A DNA stretch of 50,757 nt from an uncultured archaeon (lineage in GTDB: Archaea; Thermoproteota; Bathyarchaeia; 40CM-2-53-6; CALIRQ01): NCBI GenBank assembly GCA_938042195.1, contig CALIRQ010000002.1:1-50757 (forward strand), written 5' to 3'. The position numbers were made by a program, and so were the translations under genes. Below the pieces are notes generated by a model, which did no database searches, was not told where the DNA came from, and saw only the letters and a list, made by a program, of their open reading frames with translations. Position 1 is the first letter of the stretch; the number at the start of each line of letters is the position of its first letter. Positions 8,322 through 15,953 of this stretch are shown piece after piece.

Positions 8322-9422
8322 CTAACGGCGCATGGAGTACTTCTCAGGATCGATCCCCCTAAGCTTCGCCCATTCCAAAAGCCTTCCGGATAGGACCACG
8401 GGGACCCTCCTCAGCTCCTCGATATCCTTACAACCCGTTAGGAACATCGCGATCCTCAGCTCCTCGAGCAATGTCTCCATTACGTCCTCCAACCGCCGCG
8501 GACCGGCGTTGGCGGCAAGGAGGAGCTTGCGCGCGAATCCGCCCAACGATGCCCCCAGGGCTATGGACTTGGCCACGTCCAATCCGTTCCTTAGCCCGCC
8601 GGAGGATATCAGGGGAAGCTTGGTAGAGTTAGATGCCTCCAAGAGGCTCGCCCCGGTCGGTATTCCCCAATCCCAAAAGGTTAGGCCGATCCGCTCCCTC
8701 CTCCTCATCCCCATCCTCCTAGCCCTATGGCATTCCACGGCCGACCAGCTAGTCCCGCCAGCCCCCCCTATGTCTATGCAGGCCACCCCTGCTCCCTCTA
8801 GGGATTTCGCGACATCCCCGGAGATCCCGCATCCCGTCTCCTTGGCTATGACCGGGACGTTGAGCGATTTGGCTATGGAGGCTATCGCCTCAAGTCCCCT
8901 CGAGAACTCCGGCTCGCCCTCGGGCTGGACGGCCTCTTGAAGCGCGTTGAGATGTATGCAGAGGGCATCCGCATCGACCATCTCCACGACCGAGCTGGCT
9001 ATCTCGAAGCCATCCTCGCCCCTGAGCTGCGGGATGCCCATATTGGCGAATATGGGGATCGAGGGGGCAGCCTCCCGGGCCACCTTAAACGTTCGAGCGA
9101 GATTGGGGGATTCTAGGGCCGCCCTTTGGCTCCCCAATCCCAGCGGTATCCCGAATTTTTCCGCTGTCCTGGCCAAGATCACGTTGAGCTTTGAGGCTTC
9201 CCTCGTGCCCCCAGTCATGGATTCTATCAATATTGGGGCGCGTATGCGATGGCCGAGGAACTCCAAGTCGAGCCTAACGTCCTCCAGATCCAGCTCCGGC
9301 AATGCCCTATGGATGAGGTGCGCCTCATCTAGCCAATTGGAAGATCGGAATCCAACGTCCTCCCTGAGGGCTATCTCCAAGTGGTCGAATTTCCTGATCT
9401 CCGTCCTTGATCTGACTGGCAA
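8322..9422 (-). CDS. fni: Isopentenyl-diphosphate delta-isomerase, type 2 (FMN)
   Basis: This flavin-dependent TIM-barrel enzyme interconverts isopentenyl and dimethylallyl diphosphate. The 366-residue sequence shows the family N-terminus (RKFDHLEIAL), the MTGGTREASKLN motif, GLGSQRAALE, the glycine-rich GGAGGTSW loop and the ISSGGLRNGLDVAKSIALGA phosphate/FMN-binding strand. The TTG at 9422 is chosen because it follows the mevalonate kinase stop (9426-9428) by three bases and gives the full family N-terminus. It is transcribed between mevalonate kinase and HMG-CoA reductase. The isopentenyl phosphate kinase often found between these two genes in archaea is not here. Confidence 0.95.
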   Translation of the reverse strand: MPVRSRTEIRKFDHLEIALREDVGFRSSNWLDEAHLIHRALPELDLEDVRLDLEFLGHRIRAPILIESMTGGTREASKLNVILARTAEKFGIPLGLGSQRAALESPNLARTFKVAREAAPSIPIFANMGIPQLRGEDGFEIASSVVEMVDADALCIHLNALQEAVQPEGEPEFSRGLEAIASIAKSLNVPVIAKETGCGISGDVAKSLEGAGVACIDIGGAGGTSWSAVECHRARRMGMRRRERIGLTFWDWGIPTGASLLEASNSTKLPLISSGGLRNGLDVAKSIALGASLGGFARKLLLAANAGPRRLEDVMETLLEELRIAMFLTGCKDIEELRRVPVVLSGRLLEWAKLRGIDPEKYSMRR

Positions 9423-9425
9423 ATC

Positions 9426-10394
9426 TCAACACGCCCTAGAGCCCATGTCGTCCATCTTTACCCTATAGGGGGTTCCCCCAGCCCTCCTTATCGATTCTTC
9501 GATCGCCCCGAGGGCATCGGGCGGGCCGAGGGCTATCATGCAACCGCCCCCTCCGGCCCCCGTTAGCTTCGCCCCGAATGCCCCCGCTGCGATGGAGGCC
9601 TCTATCAGCCTATCCAGCTCCTCGGAAGAGGCCCCGACCTTGGAAAGCAAGGCTTGGTTCTCATTCATCAACTCGCCGAGCCCCTCCATATCCCCACCTT
9701 CCAAGCAGGAGATGGCGCCCTCCGAAATCTCGCGGATCCTCTCGAACGCCTCCCTCGCGATCTCGGGGTTCCTCTTTAAAAAATCTTGGACCTTAAGGAT
9801 CTGTTCCTTAGTCGATCTCCTCTTCAGGGTATCCCCGACCACTAAGGAGATTTCCCCGGCTACCGGAAGCCTTCGGAAACCCCTCGAGGGTGAATAGGCA
9901 ATGGCGCCCCCGTAAATGGATGTTGCGTGATCTATCCCGGAGGGGTTTCCGTGCAAGATCCTCTCCGATACGAACGCCAGTTCGAACATCTCCTCACGCT
10001 CGAGCCTTATCCCGAACAGGCTTGAGAGGGCCACCAAGATCGAGACGGCTATCGCCGCCGAAGAGCCCAATCCAGCCGATAGGGGGATCTCGGAGCTCAG
10101 TCTTATGTCAACGCCTTGCTCGATCCCATAGCGCTCTAGGAAGGCCTTCACCATCGAGACCAGCGGGCCGAAGGGCCCCGACTCGGATCCTGATTCCCTC
10201 AAAGATTCCGCGCCATCCTCGCACATGCCCAAGCCTTTGGCCGATATCGCTATCGAGCCCCGCGGCGCCAATCCGGCGCTTGCCTTAGCGTATAGGTTTA
10301 TGGCGATCGCGATCGCCATGGCCCCGCTCACGACGAAATGCTCCCCAACCAGTATTGCCTTCGCCGGTGCCAATCCAACGGATCTGGCCGGCAT
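9426..10394 (-). CDS. mvk: Mevalonate kinase (GHMP kinase family)
   Basis: The enzyme phosphorylates mevalonate with ATP. GHMP motifs are present in order: APAKAILVGEHFVV near the N-terminus, the P-loop-like IPLSAGLGSSAAIAVS near residue 110, HGNPSGIDHATS near 150, and the C-terminal AKLTGAGGGGCMIAL near 275. I use the ATG at 10394 (322 residues), which follows a G-rich stretch; a GTG at 10415 would add seven residues. It is first in the mevalonate kinase-isomerase run, preceded by a 350-base intergenic stretch with a weak AT-rich element (AATAAACGATTT on the minus strand, about 10442-10455) that could be its TATA box. Confidence 0.93.
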   Translation of the reverse strand: MPARSVGLAPAKAILVGEHFVVSGAMAIAIAINLYAKASAGLAPRGSIAISAKGLGMCEDGAESLRESGSESGPFGPLVSMVKAFLERYGIEQGVDIRLSSEIPLSAGLGSSAAIAVSILVALSSLFGIRLEREEMFELAFVSERILHGNPSGIDHATSIYGGAIAYSPSRGFRRLPVAGEISLVVGDTLKRRSTKEQILKVQDFLKRNPEIAREAFERIREISEGAISCLEGGDMEGLGELMNENQALLSKVGASSEELDRLIEASIAAGAFGAKLTGAGGGGCMIALGPPDALGAIEESIRRAGGTPYRVKMDDMGSRAC

Positions 10395-10623
10395 AACCCC
10401 CCACGCCCTCCCCACCGATCAAAGCCCACGATCTTGCGTAAATCGTTTATTGCGCTAGCAAGGTGGCATCACGGCCCCCATGCCATCGAATGGCGCGATG
10501 GCCTTTTCACCCTGTTTATTCGATCAATTCCGCGAGGTCTCCGATTTCGGCGCTTGATTTCCCTCGATTATTCGACCCCCTTCCGCCGAGATGAAGCCCA
10601 AAATGGGCCCCTTTCGGCCTGAA

Positions 10624-10650
10624 TTTGATTTATTTGATTTCCTTTGATTT
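10624..10650. repeat. Three phased TTTGATT direct repeats
   Basis: TTTGATT occurs at 10624, 10633 and 10643, spaced 9 and 10 bases, close to one turn of DNA. A related TTGATTT lies at 10554. On the minus strand the unit reads AATCAAA. Spacing and position upstream of the mevalonate kinase gene suggest a protein-binding array, but no regulator is identified. Confidence 0.45.
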
Positions 10651-10669
10651 CGTTAAGGCGGCTCTTTCG

Positions 10670-10694
10670 GACCCTCCCCCCCATAGGGGGGGTC
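10670..10694. repeat. C/G-rich inverted repeat (possible terminator or operator)
   Basis: GACCCTCCC pairs with GGGGGGGTC across a short C-rich loop, nine pairs with one G-T wobble. It lies about 60 bases past the stop of the MEMO-like gene on the minus strand and could shape the end of that transcript. It is not followed by a clear T run on that strand, so it is not a textbook terminator. Confidence 0.4.
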
Positions 10695-10751
10695 AACGGA
10701 GTTATATCACTTAAGGCGCATCCCTGCGGGCGGGGCAACTGGCCCCGGGAA

Positions 10752-11603
10752 TCACCGTTCGAAGGAGATCGCAACGTACCCAACCACGCTACTATAATCT
10801 CCGGTCACATCCCCGCTCGTCCCGTAAGCGAGCAACTTCGCGCTTCTCGAGCCGGTCGATTTTGAATAATGGATCAGGGCGGTTATGGGGCCATATCCGC
10901 AGATCGAGATCCCCCTCGACTCCACAATCCTTTGAAAGCCCTCCTCATCCATTCTGAGGATCAGGTCTATTGCGGACCTATCGTTCTCCTCCGCGATCCC
11001 CTTAGGCTCGTAGTGGCTCATGTCCGAGGACGCTATCACGACGATTTCCCTGCCAGCGCTTGCGCTGGCGATCGCCTCCGCTATCTCTCGGCTCGCGCTT
11101 AGGTCTTGGAGCCCCATGCATATTGGAACGAATTTGAGCCCGCTGCCGAATAGGAATATCAGGAATGGGAGCTGGACCTCTATGGAGTGCTCATATCTCA
11201 GGGCGAGATCGTTAACGTCTATTATATCGGAATTATCCCGTATGTCCCTCGCCAGATCCGAATCGATCGCCACATCCCCCAGCGGGGTCCTCCAAGCGCC
11301 ATCGATCATCATGGAGGCCATCCCGCACGAGCCCGTATGGTCGGGGCCAATTATTACGACCGATTCCGGGATCCTGTCCTCGCCCAAGCGGCAATAGGCG
11401 TGGGCCGCTATGTGGCCCGAGTACATATATCCGGCGTGCGGACAGATCAGCCCGATGACCTCCCTAAATCCTTCTTTGGCCTTCGGCTCCGGGATCCTCC
11501 CGGGGCCGAGCTCATGGAGGAAGCACCTCCTTATCTCTTTCCTCAACGAATCCGGTGCGCCGGGATAGAAAGACCCGGCATGTGCGGGATATCTAATCTT
11601 CAA
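10752..11603 (-). CDS. MEMO1 family protein (AmmeMemoRadiSam system protein B type)
   Basis: The 283-residue protein belongs to the MEMO family, related to metal-dependent dioxygenases. The N-terminal motif RYPAHAGSFYP, the core LICPHAGYMYSG and IIGPDHTG, and the later SSDMSHYEP all carry the histidines and aspartates expected at the family's metal site. Its biochemical role in archaea is unclear. TTG at 11603 is the start, 17 bases after the S2 stop. This gene commonly follows rps2 in archaea next to mevalonate kinase, and the order here agrees. Confidence 0.9.
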   Translation of the reverse strand: MKIRYPAHAGSFYPGAPDSLRKEIRRCFLHELGPGRIPEPKAKEGFREVIGLICPHAGYMYSGHIAAHAYCRLGEDRIPESVVIIGPDHTGSCGMASMMIDGAWRTPLGDVAIDSDLARDIRDNSDIIDVNDLALRYEHSIEVQLPFLIFLFGSGLKFVPICMGLQDLSASREIAEAIASASAGREIVVIASSDMSHYEPKGIAEENDRSAIDLILRMDEEGFQRIVESRGISICGYGPITALIHYSKSTGSRSAKLLAYGTSGDVTGDYSSVVGYVAISFER

Positions 11604-11620
11604 TGGGATTTCACGCGGGA

Positions 11621-12259
11621 TTAGGCCGCCAACTTTGTTTCGAAATCGTCCACGGTCTTATCTATGCTCCCATCCGGGGGGATTGCCCCGCGCTCCCTGA
11701 GGACCTGCCTGGCCAGCAACCAATACACCATCGCCAGTGCCCTCCTGCCCTTATTATTCACCGGTATGGCCAGATCGACCCCAGCGAAGGTGTTATCGGT
11801 ATCGCAAAGCGCTATCACCGGGATCCCATGGGCTGAGCACTCCTCCATCGCCTGCAAATCGGCCCTGGGATCCGTTATTACGACCAGCCCGGGTTCCGCG
11901 TGCTTTGGATGAAGCGGGTTGGAGATCATGCCCGGGACGAACCTCCCGGTCACCGGTACGCAACCGCATACCTCGCAGAACCTCTCGACGGGGGTCTTTC
12001 CATAGAGCCTGGAGGAGATCACGTATACCCTTTGGGGCTCGTATTGGGATATGAACTTCGCGGCCACCCTTATCCTCTCATCGATCTTCTCTATATCCAG
12101 TATCAAGAGGCCGTCGGGTCTGATCCGGTATATATACGGCCTCATATCCTTCGTCTTCATCTTCGTTCCTATATGCAGGCCCGCTGCGAGGAGCTCCTCC
12201 AAAGGCAGGAGCAGTTCCTTTGACTCCACCTCCTGTTTCTCGGAATATTCCATATCCAT
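11621..12259 (-). CDS. rps2: 30S ribosomal protein S2 (uS2)
   Basis: A 212-residue small-subunit protein at the head-body junction. Recognisable archaeal S2 features are LLAAGLHIGTKMKTKDMRPYIYR near the start, GRFVPGMISNP in the middle and the VITDPRADLQAMEE and IPVIALCDTDN motifs. Translation starts at ATG 12259, eight bases past the rpoN stop, with a second ATG two codons on. It closes the rpoD-L18e-L13-S9-rpoN-S2 order; rpoK and enolase, which often sit between rpoN and S2, are absent. Confidence 0.95.
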   Translation of the reverse strand: MDMEYSEKQEVESKELLLPLEELLAAGLHIGTKMKTKDMRPYIYRIRPDGLLILDIEKIDERIRVAAKFISQYEPQRVYVISSRLYGKTPVERFCEVCGCVPVTGRFVPGMISNPLHPKHAEPGLVVITDPRADLQAMEECSAHGIPVIALCDTDNTFAGVDLAIPVNNKGRRALAMVYWLLARQVLRERGAIPPDGSIDKTVDDFETKLAA

Positions 12260-12266
12260 CGCCCGG

Positions 12267-12491
12267 CTACTGCCGCCCCCCCAGCCCCTTCTTCATATGC
12301 TCCGCATATTTCAATACCTCATCCATGACTTCCACGTGGGAGATCAAAGTCCTCCTACAACAGTACTTCTTCAGCCCCAAATCATCGAGTATCTTCGAGG
12401 GGTCCTCCCCCTCCCTCAGCCTAGAAATATATTCCTCCCATTTATCCCCCACGACCTCTCCGCAGGTGAAGCATCTTATCGGGACCATCAT
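12267..12491 (-). CDS. rpoN: DNA-directed RNA polymerase subunit N (Rpb10 homologue)
   Basis: A 74-residue zinc-binding assembly subunit of RNA polymerase. The RCFTCG motif (Cys7, Cys10) and the KKYCCRR motif (Cys44, Cys45) form the atypical zinc site of the Rpb10 family. Two consecutive ATGs lie at 12491 and 12488; Rpb10 proteins normally begin [11 protein letters not shown], as here. It lies nine bases after the S9 stop and just before S2. Confidence 0.96.
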   Translation of the reverse strand: MMVPIRCFTCGEVVGDKWEEYISRLREGEDPSKILDDLGLKKYCCRRTLISHVEVMDEVLKYAEHMKKGLGGRQ

Positions 12492-12500
12492 ATGGCATCG

Positions 12501-12911
12501 CTACCTATACGATTTCTGCCTCCTCCTCCTGGGCCCGGGGCCGCCGAACTTTTTCGGCTCCGTTCGCCTTGGATCCCCAGCGAGCATCGTCCTGTCGTAG
12601 GCCGTGAGTATCCTCCTCAATTCCGAGCTCCTCGTCCATTCCGCCAACCCCCTAGCGATGGCGATCCTGCAGGCCTCGGCTTGGCCCATGAACCCCCCAC
12701 CGGAGACCTTCACCGATATATCCACCCCCTTGGCCTTATCTCCGGCTAATAGGATGGGCTCGAGGATCTTATACCTGGCCACCTCGGGGGATATAACCTC
12801 CAATGGGAAGTTGTTGATCGTTATCCTGCCAGATCCCGGCTCGATCACGGCCCTCGCGATTGCCGTCTTCCTCTTCCCGACGCTCAAGAGCGCTTTCTTC
12901 CTTTCGCTCAT
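12501..12911 (-). CDS. rps9: 30S ribosomal protein S9 (uS9)
   Basis: A 136-residue small-subunit protein whose basic tail reaches the P site. The start [11 protein letters not shown] and the C-terminal [13 protein letters not shown] are diagnostic; the terminal arginine is the one expected near P-site tRNA. The ATG at 12911 overlaps the L13 stop as ATGA; a longer frame upstream runs back into L13 and is not used. Confidence 0.96.
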   Translation of the reverse strand: MSERKKALLSVGKRKTAIARAVIEPGSGRITINNFPLEVISPEVARYKILEPILLAGDKAKGVDISVKVSGGGFMGQAEACRIAIARGLAEWTRSSELRRILTAYDRTMLAGDPRRTEPKKFGGPGPRRRRQKSYR

Positions 12912-13351
12912 TTGCCGCCGATCTCCCCCATCAATTCCTTCAAGGTCACGAAGGGGCATTTCAGCTTCGAGGCGCTGGCCTCCTCCAAGCTCAGGAGCTT
13001 CACGCCGGAGAGCCCTTCAGGGATCCCCATATATACCTTGACCCTCCTATAAGAATCCCTCCCCTTGGGCTTCTTCCTGGGCAACATGGACCTTATGACC
13101 CTCCTCAGGTATGTATCCGGCCTCCTCGGATGCTTGGGGGCCTTCTCCTGCGAGGCCAATGTCCTTGTCCGGAGCTTCCTCAGGAGCTTGGCCAATACCC
13201 TGCCCTTGGTCCCGGAGATGACGGCTTTCTCCGCGTTAACTATTACGACCTCCTTCCCCCTCATCGCCTCCTTCGCGGCATAGGAGGCCAGTCTCCCGCA
13301 AATCATCCCCGCGGCATCCAGATACACGCGCTCCCCAGGCGCCTCGGCCAT
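12908..13351 (-). CDS. rpl13: 50S ribosomal protein L13 (uL13)
   Basis: A 147-residue large-subunit protein. It has the expected [18 protein letters not shown] start and the [17 protein letters not shown] strand, then the [19 protein letters not shown] segment. I use the ATG at 13351 ([13 protein letters not shown]), five bases past the L18e stop; upstream in-frame residues would fall inside L18e. The stop overlaps the S9 start, so the two are translationally coupled. Confidence 0.95.
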   Translation of the reverse strand: MAEAPGERVYLDAAGMICGRLASYAAKEAMRGKEVVIVNAEKAVISGTKGRVLAKLLRKLRTRTLASQEKAPKHPRRPDTYLRRVIRSMLPRKKPKGRDSYRRVKVYMGIPEGLSGVKLLSLEEASASKLKCPFVTLKELMGEIGGK

Positions 13352-13356
13352 ATCAT

Positions 13357-13704
13357 TCACCCCAGTATCTTGATCCCAGACCCCGTTGGGTTTTCGTTCA
13401 CTAACTCGGGGATCGAGAGGCACTTCCCGCCGACCCTTTCGATCTTCCGCCTTGCGCTTTCGCTGAACCTCAGGGCCGCCACCCTGACCCCATGTTCCAA
13501 GGATCCGGCCCCCAAGAGCTTCCCCGGGACCAATATCGTCTCGCCGTTGGCGGAATACCTCCTGATCCTGCTCAAGTTCACGGCGGGGATGTTCCTCCTA
13601 GGCTTAGACAGCCTATCCGCGATATCCCCCCATATGGGGGCGCCGTTCTCCTTGGACTTCTTCCTCAGGAACGATATCAGTTCCTCGATCTCCGGAGATT
13701 TCAT
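13357..13704 (-). CDS. rpl18e: 50S ribosomal protein L18e (eL18)
   Basis: A 115-residue archaeal/eukaryotic large-subunit protein, folded like L15. Recognised by SKPRRNIPAVNLSRIRRY, the VPGKLLGAGSLEHGVRVAALRFS core, and the C-terminal NPTGSGIKILG. ATG start at 13704, 12 bases after the RpoD stop. The order rpoD-L18e-L13-S9-rpoN is a classic archaeal arrangement. Confidence 0.96.
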   Translation of the reverse strand: MKSPEIEELISFLRKKSKENGAPIWGDIADRLSKPRRNIPAVNLSRIRRYSANGETILVPGKLLGAGSLEHGVRVAALRFSESARRKIERVGGKCLSIPELVNENPTGSGIKILG

Positions 13705-13716
13705 AGCCTCACCGCT

Positions 13717-14574
13717 TTAGAGGGCCGACAGGGCTCCGCTCATCTCCACAGCCTTCTCCTTAATCGCCCTACAGGATTCCCTAAATATCCTCTCCAAGCT
13801 CAAAGAGCCCACCGATTTCACCTTGAATATGAAGGAGTCCCTGTCCCAAGTTATATCGATCGGGGGTGGTGATATCGGGCAAGCCCGGATGCAGTCCATG
13901 CACAGCGTACAGGCCATCTCGTTCGTTACCACCAGTTTGGATCCATCAATCCCGAGGATGCCCTTGGGGCAGACTGTAACGCATTGCCCGCAGGCATCGC
14001 ATCGCCTGGCGTCGATCTTTATCCTGGGAACGTTCTTATAGCTACAGGTGGACGTTGGCTGCCATTTCGCGTGCTCCCTCCCCCTCCCAAGCCTGGCATA
14101 TGCCTCGAGCTTTATCCTCTGCCCCGGGGCCAGCTTCAATATCGGGATCCTCTTGCTCACGGGCTCGACGCCCGAGTCGGATTTTAGATCCCCCGAGTAA
14201 ACGGTGATCGCCGCATCCTTAGCCTCCGCCTCCAAGGTTAAAGTGGCCGTGCATTTGGAACAACCGAGCTCGCTCCCGCATCCGCAAATCTCCCTCGGGA
14301 CGTATGAATCCAAATCGGTCACCAGTGGGATCAGGCCCAACCTATGGGCCAGTATTTCATCGTACATGCTCGAATCGTTCTCCAGTATTACCACATCGTC
14401 TATGGCCATTGTCGGAACCTCGGATATCATGGCCCTCCTTATGGCGTTCGCTAGCCTGGGCCCGACCCCCACGAGCAGGAACGTCATCTCCTGGGGATCC
14501 ATATGGAGTATCTTTAGCTCCAACCCATCCGATTCCTCGCGGCTCCCGCTTGAGCCCATGGACTTTTTAAACAT
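13717..14574 (-). CDS. rpoD: DNA-directed RNA polymerase subunit D with two Fe-S cluster motifs
   Basis: A 285-residue homologue of Rpb3 and bacterial alpha that nucleates RNA polymerase assembly with subunit L. The dimerisation domain is at the N-terminus (LANAIRRAMISEVPTMAIDDV, about residues 41-61). An inserted ferredoxin-like domain carries two full cysteine motifs: Cys192-Cys195-Cys198-Cys202 and Cys222-Cys225-Cys228-Cys232, each able to bind a [4Fe-4S] cluster. Not all archaeal D subunits keep both, so this one is of the full type. ATG at 14574 is used; a second in-frame ATG at 14559 is possible. The gene that should precede it, rps11, is missing. Confidence 0.96.
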   Translation of the reverse strand: MFKKSMGSSGSREESDGLELKILHMDPQEMTFLLVGVGPRLANAIRRAMISEVPTMAIDDVVILENDSSMYDEILAHRLGLIPLVTDLDSYVPREICGCGSELGCSKCTATLTLEAEAKDAAITVYSGDLKSDSGVEPVSKRIPILKLAPGQRIKLEAYARLGRGREHAKWQPTSTCSYKNVPRIKIDARRCDACGQCVTVCPKGILGIDGSKLVVTNEMACTLCMDCIRACPISPPPIDITWDRDSFIFKVKSVGSLSLERIFRESCRAIKEKAVEMSGALSAL

Positions 14575-14588
14575 TTTCGAGCAGCTCC

Positions 14589-14840
14589 CTAATGCTCGAA
14601 ACCGATCACATCCCCCGTCAACGGATCTATCTGGAACTTGAAGCGCCTGCTCTCCTTCCTCAGGACCGCCTTCTTAAGCGAAACTATCCCCTCCACCTCC
14701 CAAACGTCCATGGCCCTCCCGGCGGAGTACCAAACCTTGCTTATCCTAATCTCGGCTATCCTATCGGCGTAGTTGGCTTCGAGGTGCCTTATCGCGGCCG
14801 ATTGCGCATCGGAGGCGTCCTTTATCCTGATCTCGCGCAA
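14589..14840 (-). CDS. Small PepSY-like protein of unknown function
   Basis: An 83-residue protein I cannot name. The N-terminal half looks helical (DAQSAAIRHLEANYADRI) and the C-terminal half is beta-rich, ending in FQIDPLTGDVIGFEH, which matches the typical ending of PepSY-like domains. No signal peptide is seen, so it is probably cytoplasmic. TTG at 14840 is the only possible start, because an in-frame stop lies just upstream; GGGG precedes it. With the membrane protein upstream it occupies the S4-rpoD interval where S11 normally lies. Confidence 0.65.
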   Translation of the reverse strand: MREIRIKDASDAQSAAIRHLEANYADRIAEIRISKVWYSAGRAMDVWEVEGIVSLKKAVLRKESRRFKFQIDPLTGDVIGFEH

Positions 14841-14872
14841 TCCCCTTCACGCGCATTCGGGGAGGGGCCAAT

Positions 14873-15421
14873 TTAAAGCTTGGGAAGCAGCGGCGCCAGG
14901 CTCCTCCCCAATAGCAGGAGCAATCCCTGCACCATTCCCAAGGCCCCCAGCGTGAAGGCGAAGGGTGGGAAGGAGAGGATTCCCCCAATGACCTGGATCA
15001 GGTCCTCGAAGAACTTTAGGGCGAGATAGGCCAGCAAGGCCGGCACCAAGAACCCGAATGCTATCACGAGCACGGAGGAGATCATCAAATATTTGATCAA
15101 CACGTAGGAGGATGCCAAGCCCACCACGAGGGCCAATAGGGCGGCCCACCTTAAGCCCCTTATCGGCTTCAGGAATATCCCGAGCCCCAAAGCGCCCCCT
15201 ATTAAGATCGTCGCCGCATCCCTCGGCCCGGCCAAGAACATATGGATCGAGCCGGCCAAGAGGGCCATCCCGAGGAGGAACCCCAGAGATGTCAGGGCCC
15301 TCTCGATCGCGGGCTTGCCGCGGAACGCTCTTGAAAAAGCGCATATTCCCGCGAATATGAGTATTTGCGGGAAATTGGCCACCGTTAGCGAAACCGCTTG
15401 ATCCAAGAGCGCCCGGTACAT
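14873..15421 (-). CDS. Multi-pass membrane protein of unknown function
   Basis: A 182-residue hydrophobic protein with about five or six predicted transmembrane segments separated by very short loops. Only a few charged residues occur, in the loops (RAFRGKPAIER and FFEDL). I recognise no family motif. The ATG at 15421 lies 25 bases after the S4 stop, in the same direction as the ribosomal genes, so it is probably co-transcribed with them. Its presence between S4 and RpoD is unusual. Confidence 0.65.
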   Translation of the reverse strand: MYRALLDQAVSLTVANFPQILIFAGICAFSRAFRGKPAIERALTSLGFLLGMALLAGSIHMFLAGPRDAATILIGGALGLGIFLKPIRGLRWAALLALVVGLASSYVLIKYLMISSVLVIAFGFLVPALLAYLALKFFEDLIQVIGGILSFPPFAFTLGALGMVQGLLLLLGRSLAPLLPKL

Positions 15422-15446
15422 GCCCTATCCCAAAGGGGCGCGAACC

Positions 15447-15941
15447 TCACCCGGGCTTCGAGAATGGGCTATTCGGAGAATAACCTACCCTAGATTCCTC
15501 ATCCTTGGTTACCAGGTATCCCGGGATTGAGACGATCCTATCTCCTACCGCTATATGGCCGTGGGAAACCAATTGCCTCGCCTGATTGATGCTCTTCGCC
15601 AACCCCAGCTTGAAGCTGATCGTCTGTAACCTCCTCTCCAATATATCCCTCACGGAGAGGTCGAGGACGTCGTCGAGGGTCGCGTCCTCGGGTATCAACC
15701 CCAACCTCGATAGCTTTTTCAATAGCTTGCTTTCGATCATCTCCCTTTTCTCGGCCCTCATCCCGAGAATGGATCTGGCCATCCCCCTGATCTCGGAGAG
15801 CATCGTCTTATATCGCCAAAGCTCCCTCTTGTTCCTCAGCCCATATTCCCCCAAGAGCTTTAGCTCCTCTTGAAGGATCTCCGCCCTCCAAGGGTGCCTA
15901 GGGGTTTTGTACCCCTTCCTTTGCCTCTTCGGATCCCCCAT
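15447..15941 (-). CDS. rps4: 30S ribosomal protein S4 (uS4)
   Basis: A 164-residue primary 16S rRNA-binding protein. The N-terminus MGDPKRQRKGYKTPRHPW is the archaeal S4 signature, and the S4 RNA-binding domain is visible at DILERRLQTISFKLGLAKSI and ARQLVSHGHIAVGDRIV. I prefer ATG 15941, preceded by GGTGGGG, over the GTG at 15953 which directly follows the S13 stop. The next gene downstream should be rps11 but is a membrane protein. Confidence 0.95.
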   Translation of the reverse strand: MGDPKRQRKGYKTPRHPWRAEILQEELKLLGEYGLRNKRELWRYKTMLSEIRGMARSILGMRAEKREMIESKLLKKLSRLGLIPEDATLDDVLDLSVRDILERRLQTISFKLGLAKSINQARQLVSHGHIAVGDRIVSIPGYLVTKDEESRVGYSPNSPFSKPG

Positions 15942-15953
15942 ATCCCCACCCAC

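Larger units (their letters stand above)
10395..10751. other. Gene-free stretch with phased repeats and a C/G-rich hairpin
   Basis: About 350 bases separate mevalonate kinase from the MEMO-like gene, both on the minus strand. I see no convincing gene, tRNA, RNase P or SRP RNA signature. It contains three helically spaced TTTGATT repeats (10624-10650), a short hairpin GCCCA-AAA-TGGGC near 10597-10609, a larger C/G-rich hairpin (10670-10694), and a likely mevalonate kinase promoter near 10442-10455. Short open frames on both strands here look like chance. Confidence 0.5.

Noticed and set aside
10338-10622. 94-residue plus-strand frame over the mvk start and upstream gap
   Set aside because: No promoter or ribosome site fits, composition is not protein-like, and half of it is antisense to mvk.
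10395-10751. RNase P RNA or SRP RNA in the gene-free gap
   Set aside because: None of the conserved core motifs of either RNA is seen.
12908-13423. Longer N-terminus for L13 (from 13423)
   Set aside because: The extra 24 residues overlap L18e and do not match the family; ATG 13351 fits.
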